Notes under the pieces: generated by a model | Told to the model about the DNA's origin: nothing | What the model saw: the letters and a program-made list of their open reading frames with translations, nothing else | The model's database searches: none | Part shown: positions 59,464 through 64,000 of the stretch, piece after piece | How the letters are laid out: every line of letters starts with the position of its first letter | How positions within the stretch are numbered: position 1 is the stretch's first letter | Program-made: the position numbers and the translations under genes | DNA from: Pochonia chlamydosporia 170 | Lineage: Eukaryota > Ascomycota > Sordariomycetes > Hypocreales > Clavicipitaceae | Assembly: GCF_001653235.2 (NCBI RefSeq) | Contig: NC_035795.1 | Coordinates: forward strand, 2,663,501 to 2,727,500 | Reading direction: 5' to 3' | DNA length: 64,000 nucleotides

Positions 59464-59922
59464 TTTGCCGTAATAAGATAAGCATATAGATTAAGTATAG
59501 TAGGCTGAATAATAGTTAATTAAGAGAATTAACCTATTATCATTAGATAGGAAAGAAAGATCTAGCGCTAGAATATAACGAGTAGACTTCTTATATAGCT
59601 TTTCCTAACTTAATTTTTATTTTATAATTAATATTAATATTGTAAGTAACTTCTTAATTACTACTTAGTAGGTATTAATAAGTATTATTGTTTAAGTCTT
59701 AAATCCTAGCTGTGAGGGAATAATTCTATTATGTCTAGGCACTAGCTAGTCTATATAACTATAAAAGCGCGCAGCGTGACTTTTCTGAATGCGTAGCAGT
59801 CTATTATTGTCTAGTTTTAATAAGTGCTAGGCTTTAGTCTAGTGTTAGTTTGTAGTAATTAGAGCATTGCCGAAAACTACACTATAATTATAGATTTTAT
59901 AGTGTAGTTTATAGTGTAGTAT
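59464..59922. other. 5' region of paralogue A and insertion site
   Basis: The first 323 bases are shared with paralogue B and hold its promoter. An AGAGCATTGCC MITE-like end is at 59861, followed by palindromic ACTACACTATAA sequence into which the family 1 LTR has inserted. Confidence 0.5.
59590..59597 (-). promoter_or_regulatory. TATA box of paralogue A
   Basis: TATATAAG on the reverse strand, 127 bases upstream of the ATG. The same box with the same following AAGTCTACTC lies 122 bases upstream of paralogue B. Confidence 0.55.
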
Positions 59923-60148
59923 TGTTATGGATTCAAGCGTAACGCTTGAATCTTAAGGAAGAAGAAGACAAGTAGGTGGGGAGAGCCACCTAGGAACCCA
60001 CCACGGGTCTTGCCCGGAGCTTAACCGGACCCTGTAAGGGTGCTGCTAGGAACCATGCTAACCCCTTTCTTCTTCTTCTCTTCTCCTTATGAGAAAAGTT
60101 ACTATTAGTGACGCTAGTTCGCAGGAGCCCCTAGGCCAGTCCCTTACA
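59923..60148 (+). mobile_element. Solo LTR, family 1, well-preserved copy
   Basis: Starts TGTTATGGATTCAAGCG, ends GTCCCTTACA, 226 bases. Flanked on both sides by AGTAT (59918-59922 and 60149-60153), a perfect 5-bp target duplication. It contains the palindrome AAGCGTAACGCTT. No internal retrotransposon sequence is nearby, so it is a solo LTR left by recombination. Confidence 0.85.
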
Positions 60149-60204
60149 AGTATAGTATATTACACTATAAATTATGCTACTAAATAAGTTCTTTATAGTG
60201 TATA

Positions 60205-60400
60205 TGTCATGGTCTAGCCCGATTGGGCCATCGCGGGTGCTAGCCGCAGCCATCTGGGAGGAACGCTCCCAGTCCCCTTTGACCAGTACGGCAAAAGGGT
60301 ACGAATTGAACTAGTCCCTTGTGACTGTTCAATCTAGCACTATACAGGCTCCCTTGGTTGCGCACACACTAAAGACTGGGCTTAAGCCCAGACCTTTACA
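60205..60400 (-). mobile_element. Solo LTR, family 2, copy b
   Basis: On the + strand it runs TGTCATGGTCTAGCCC to GACCTTTACA, 196 bases, and is the reverse complement of copy a. The flanks 60200-60204 and 60401-60405 are both GTATA, a perfect 5-bp target duplication. It lies 56 bases from the family 1 LTR in the same AT-rich host element. Confidence 0.85.
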
Positions 60401-60765
60401 GTATAACTAATAGTAGAGCATTACTTGTATTGTATTTATTGTATTTTAGGGGGTCTGCTTGTATTTTGTATGGTAGTTCTTTTGCATTGTATTGTATTTG
60501 TATTTTGTACATACGCTATATATTGTATTTGTATTATATTTGTATTAAATACAATGCAATACAAAAATATAATACAAAAATACATTCTATTTATACTAAT
60601 TAGAATAAATTACTAAATAAATCCCTATATATCTAATAATAGCTAAAAATAGATAATACATTAGTAATAAATCTAGTATTATCTAATAGAATCCTATTTT
60701 AAATTAGGGCTTTTTACCTTACATAGAATCTAACTTAGAACCTTAAAAAATGACTATTAATAGTT

Positions 60766-61374
60766 TGTTGGCCCAAAACAAACACGCCTAAGAGCTTAGA
60801 GTGACCCGCGAAATACCGCACTTACACGCAGCTCGTTAGCAATTCAGTCTAGATTATCACTTCCCTTCAGTCCAAATAGTCAGAATCTTTCCAATTGCCT
60901 AGATCAAATAATATGTTAATCTTTAATTGCTTTAGTCTTCTCGGAAGACTTCAGCAATATCGTTTGGTGGTGCACCTCCGCAAGGTGTAGCCTGTAGCAA
61001 AGGAAGGCGCCGTATGGCCGGGTGGTTAGAAGTCTTCCAATTGCCTAGGTCAAATGATATTTAATCTTTAATTGCTTTAGTCTTCTCGGAAGACTTTAGC
61101 AATGTCGTTTGGTGGTGCACCTCCGTGAGGTGTAGCCTGTAGCAAAGGAAGGTGCTCTTAGTCAACAAGGGATTTAGTAAATAAGCGTTAAATGCATCAA
61201 GTAAATAGCTCTAGTTAAGAAAATCGCGGTCAAGTCTGTTAATTGAGAATTGTCTAGCTAGAGGGGGAAGAACCTCCCTTTTATCTGTGTGCTAGCTATA
61301 AGATCAAATGAAAACACCAAGTCACTTTTTCCTATCCCCTTGTCAGGCCCCCAAGGTGAGCAATTCCGCCCACA
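60766..61374 (+). mobile_element. Repeat family 3, long copy (possible LTR)
   Basis: TGTTGGCCCAAAACAAAC at the left and CCGCCCACA at the right, about 609 bases. The right 230 bases match the copy at 55515-55747. The 5-base flanks TAGTT and TAATA do not match, so the boundaries and LTR nature are inferred. Confidence 0.5.
60890..61155 (+). repeat. Direct duplication of ~121 bases inside repeat family 3
   Basis: Units 60890-61010 and 61034-61155 share CCAATTGCCTAG, CTTTAATTGCTTTAGTCTTC, GGTGGTGCACCTCCG and GTGTAGCCTGTAGCAAAGG. They differ by a handful of mostly C/T or G/A changes and a short indel. The 23-base linker contains TGGCCGGGTGG, which resembles a tRNA A box. Confidence 0.8.
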
Positions 61375-62119
61375 TAATATAAGCTGATAATATTTATTTT
61401 ATATATTTTATATATTATTAGCTTATAACTTCTATATATCTAGAAATACATTTATTTATAGCTTTCTTAAAGATACTATAACTATAACTGTAGTTTTGTA
61501 GTGTAGTAGAAGGTAAATCTAAACTATAACTACAAGTAGGCTCTAAAGAACTACACTAAAACTACAAGTAAACTCTAAAACCTACACTTACTACACTACA
61601 AACAATACTCTGCTGTTAGGGTGGGTGTTCAAGTAAGTAGAGTGAAGGACAAAGGAGGTAATCTTGTGTTCGTAGCGTGATAGCAGATATCTAGCAGTTA
61701 GAATAGTAACGGTCTTAGTCTCTAATCCCTCTTAGATCTAGAGAGCTCTTCTCCCTCCTCTTTATACTAGAAGCGGGGTAGCAGTGTGGTATCTGCTACC
61801 TATAGTCGACCTCTCCTTGCGTTAGCTCCTAACATCTGCTAAATATAAGTAAGTATCTATAATACTTACTTCTAAGGTAACTAGTACTAGTAGTATAGAA
61901 GCACCCTAAATTTTCTCTTTCTTAGATAGCTCTTAGTTTTTAGTTTTTAATATAGTAATCTTTAGCATAGTTCTAAGTAATAATTTAGGTAACTATACAA
62001 ATTACTAGTTATAGTCTATAACCCATTACTAATGTAATATCTAACCGCTTAGATCAACCAATATAATTGTCTCTGCTAATATAAACCACGCCTGGTTTAT
62101 CCCTTGGGAACCCTAGCTA

Positions 62120-62877
62120 TTATACGCATCTCTTTTGAGGACCGCAAGTGTTACAGCCCTTCCTCCTGCATTCAGTAGGCTTTCTGCACTTGTAAGGTTT
62201 GCATGTACTGCCGGGATAAGCCGGAAGCCCCGGGCGGTGTCCACCCAGTTTTCCACCCTTATTGCGCCTGGTCCTGGTAGGGACCAGAATTAGAGAACGG
62301 AGAGGAGGGAGAGTAGGTGGAGGAGAAGGGGGAAAACGGATAGGACTGATAGGACGGAGAACATAGCTGGGAGGGTAAAGAGGGGAGGAAGGAAGGGGAG
62401 GACCGAGAGGACGGTAAAAAGGGTTAGGAGGAGGGGCAGGAGGTTGAGGATGTGCATAAGGGCGAGAAGGGGGGAGACGAGGAGGATGGGGAAGAGGGAG
62501 ACTAATAGGAGGCTTATTATTCTGTTCATCACCTCGTTTCTAGACCTAGTATTAATAATGCTACTTTAGAGTACATATTAAAGGGAATATAAAGAGCAGA
62601 ATTAACTATAAGAACTTACAAGAATATTAAATGCTAAAATATTATTCTTACTCTGTTTATTTAAGCTAATATTACTTGTATTATTCTAAGTTAACTATTA
62701 GTATAGCTGCTAAACTGCAAGCAAAACTAACCTACAAGTATAGCTATACTATAAGAGAATCTAGCCGTAGTTATAAAGGCATTAATAATAAGAGTAACTA
62801 TCCAGTATATATTAATTATAGAGATAGATTATATTATTTAAAGACTTACAAGCTAAAATACTAGCAATGCAAACCAT
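62120..62877 (-). CDS. Secreted Pro-rich, Cys-tailed protein, paralogue B
   Basis: Four exons: 62877-62850, 62797-62736, 62685-62620 and 62539-62120. Introns are 52, 50 and 80 nt, the same lengths as in paralogue A. They give 191 residues with no internal stop. The signal peptide starts MVCIASILAF. Exon 3 again ends KNNILAFNIL. Exon 4 is Pro-rich but has diverged strongly from A, then ends in six cysteines spaced C-x4-C-x5-C-x4-C-x2-C-x5-C, beginning PGSTCKPYKC. Exon 2 is one codon shorter than in A. As in A, exon 4 has no Met. Function is unknown. Confidence 0.75.
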
Positions 62878-63540
62878 TTTGTTGTAATAAGGCAAGTAGA
62901 TAGGTTAAGTATTATAGGCTTAATAATAGTTAATTAAGAGAATTAACCTATTACTATTAGATAAGAAATATCTAGTCCTAGAATAAAAGAGTAGACTTCT
63001 TATATATCTTTTCCCAACTTGATCTTTATTTTATAATTAATATTAATATCGCAAGTAACTTCTTAATTACTACTTAGCATGTATTAATAAGTATTATTGT
63101 TTAAGTCTTAAATCTTAGTTATGAGGGAATAATTCTATTATATCTGGGCACTAGCTGGTCTAACATCTACATAACCATAAAAGCGCGCAGCGTGACTTTT
63201 CTAAGTCCAATGTAAAAAGAGCCATAACTTAAAATGGGGTTGTATTAGCTAATAATAATTATTATTACCTAATACAATATGTATTAGTAATTTATGAGCT
63301 ACTTTTAGCTATAATTGGATATATACGGATTCTTTAAGTATTGCTTTCTAATTACTATAAATATAACGTATATATGTAAAGTATTGTATTTAATACGAAA
63401 CAAAACATATAGCAGATGAAAAATACAACTACAACACAATAGAAGAAAAATAAAAGATAAATGCAAGCAAACGCAAAGAGTACAATAAATGCAAGACAAG
63501 AAATGCACTAGTCATCAGCCGGCTAGTAAGGCAGGCTAGT
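62878..63540. other. 5' region of paralogue B and AT-rich spacer
   Basis: Bases to about 63202 match the 5' region of paralogue A, ending at GCGCGCAGCGTGACTTTTCT. The rest is AT-rich with ATACAA-like repeats and no gene. Confidence 0.5.
62999..63006 (-). promoter_or_regulatory. TATA box of paralogue B
   Basis: TATATAAG on the reverse strand, 122 bases upstream of the ATG, in the same context as in paralogue A. Confidence 0.55.
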
Positions 63541-64000
63541 GAGGCGGGCTGCGGCGGACCAGGAACAGTCCGCCAGAGGCAGCCGCTGGAGGGGGGTCGG
63601 GGTCCCCAGCGAGCGCAGGGTAGGTAAAATCAAAATTCTTGTTAGTGGGCGCGCTGCCCCGTTGCCAGTTGGTGAGTGAACGGGCGGGCGGGCGGGGTGG
63701 TGGTGGTGGTAACCAGGTGCTGTGAGCGGGCGGCGTACCCTGGAGGGGTCCCGGGTAGGCCGTCTGACTTGGCCGCGCAGCGACAGCTATAGGGTAGTCT
63801 GGCTACCCTGCAGACGCTGGGGGGGAAAGCTGCAGGGTAGGTTGTGTGGTGCAGGGTAGCCCGGTTACCCTGTAGACGCTGTGTAGTGGTGCAGGGTAGG
63901 CGCGAGCAACGGGCAGTGCAGGGTAGCTCGGTTACCCGGGAGGATGTGTGCAGGGTAGTCCGGCTACCCGGGAGCAAAGCGCGCGTCTTTCTGGCGTTTG
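63541..64000. repeat. GC-rich terminal block with GGGTAG/CTACCC inverted units
   Basis: The sequence changes abruptly from AT-rich to very GC-rich. From about 63790 it carries repeated units of the form GCAGGGTAG, a 3-6 base spacer, then TACCC. At least four units form small inverted repeats, for example GGGTAGCCCGGTTACCC and GGGTAGTCCGGCTACCC. A GGGCGGGCGGGC run lies near 63678. No gene is supported. The character is subtelomeric, but no TTAGGG array is present in the window. Confidence 0.6.

Larger units (their letters stand above)
60401..62119. other. Repeat-filled AT-rich interval
   Basis: It contains an AGAGCATTAC MITE-like end with TGTATTGTATTT repeats (60416-60590), repeat family 3 with an internal duplication (60766-61374), and ACTACA/CTACAC palindromic repeats near 61480-61605 that end AACAATACTCTG. 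No gene is seen. Confidence 0.55.

Noticed and set aside
59860..61612. A 1.75-kb MITE bounded by AGAGCATTGCC and AACAATACTCTG
   Set aside because: The flanking 8 bases (GTAGTAAT and CTGTTAGG) do not match, so the two ends cannot be shown to belong to one insertion.
62290..62532. Leu-rich reverse-strand frame starting MMNRIISLLLVS
   Set aside because: It is the wrong frame over exon 4 of paralogue B. The frame ending in the conserved six-cysteine tail is shared with paralogue A and is preferred.
63642..63977. 111-codon reverse-strand frame in the GC-rich terminal block
   Set aside because: It is a translation of the GGGTAG/CTACCC repeats and has no independent gene features.
1..64000. CRISPR arrays, bacterial operons or insertion sequences
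   Set aside because: No regularly spaced repeats or bacterial gene organisation; gene structure is eukaryotic throughout.

Overview
This window looks like a filamentous ascomycete chromosome arm, probably a sordariomycete and plausibly hypocrealean. Introns are short (50-130 nt) with GT-AG ends and CTAAC/CTAAT branch points. The gene content is fungal: hydrophobin, GLEYA adhesin, Zn2Cys6 regulator, Pal1, siderophore-type transporter, NACHT-ankyrin remnant. Repeats in the right third carry the C-to-T / G-to-A transitions expected of repeat-induced point mutation (RIP). No species is claimed. All gene models come from reading the sequence: splice sites were chosen by frame, consensus and family fit.

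Bases 1 to about 45,500 form a normal gene-rich compartment. In order: Vps38/UVRAG-like subunit (-), Nudix hydrolase (-), short-chain dehydrogenase (-), Pal1 (-), single-pass membrane protein (-), CorA-like membrane protein (-), Usb1 U6 phosphodiesterase (+), tRNA-Trp (-), Cks1 (+), Ero1 (+), F-box protein (-), then a Zn2Cys6 regulator (+), MFS transporter (-) and FAD amine/amino-acid oxidase (+) that may form a small regulated unit. These are followed by a GLEYA adhesin (+), a small hydrophobin (-), tRNA-Leu (-), an NmrA-like protein (-) and a siderophore-type MFS gene (+) that stops two thirds of the way through.

The truncation near 45,530 marks an abrupt change. Beyond it lies an AT-rich, repeat-rich, subtelomere-like compartment: a CCTGAGC minisatellite, a RIP-degraded NACHT-ankyrin (NLR-like) pseudogene, solo LTRs of at least two families with intact 5-bp target duplications, a hAT-like MITE with an 8-bp target duplication, and a GC-rich terminal repeat block. 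A GC-normal island (51.5-55.1 kb) holds two intact genes, an unrecognised 550-residue protein with an internal duplication and a putative secreted protein.

The most interesting content is in the AT-rich part. Three small multi-exon genes for secreted, cysteine-rich, effector-like proteins sit among the transposon remains. One (56,470-56,911) encodes 102 residues with six cysteines. The other two (58,646-59,463 and 62,120-62,877) are paralogues. Each has four exons, identical intron lengths (52, 50 and 80 nt), a conserved TATA box, a signal peptide, a divergent proline-rich middle and a conserved six-cysteine tail. I recognise no known family for them, and they are the best candidate here for a previously undescribed family.
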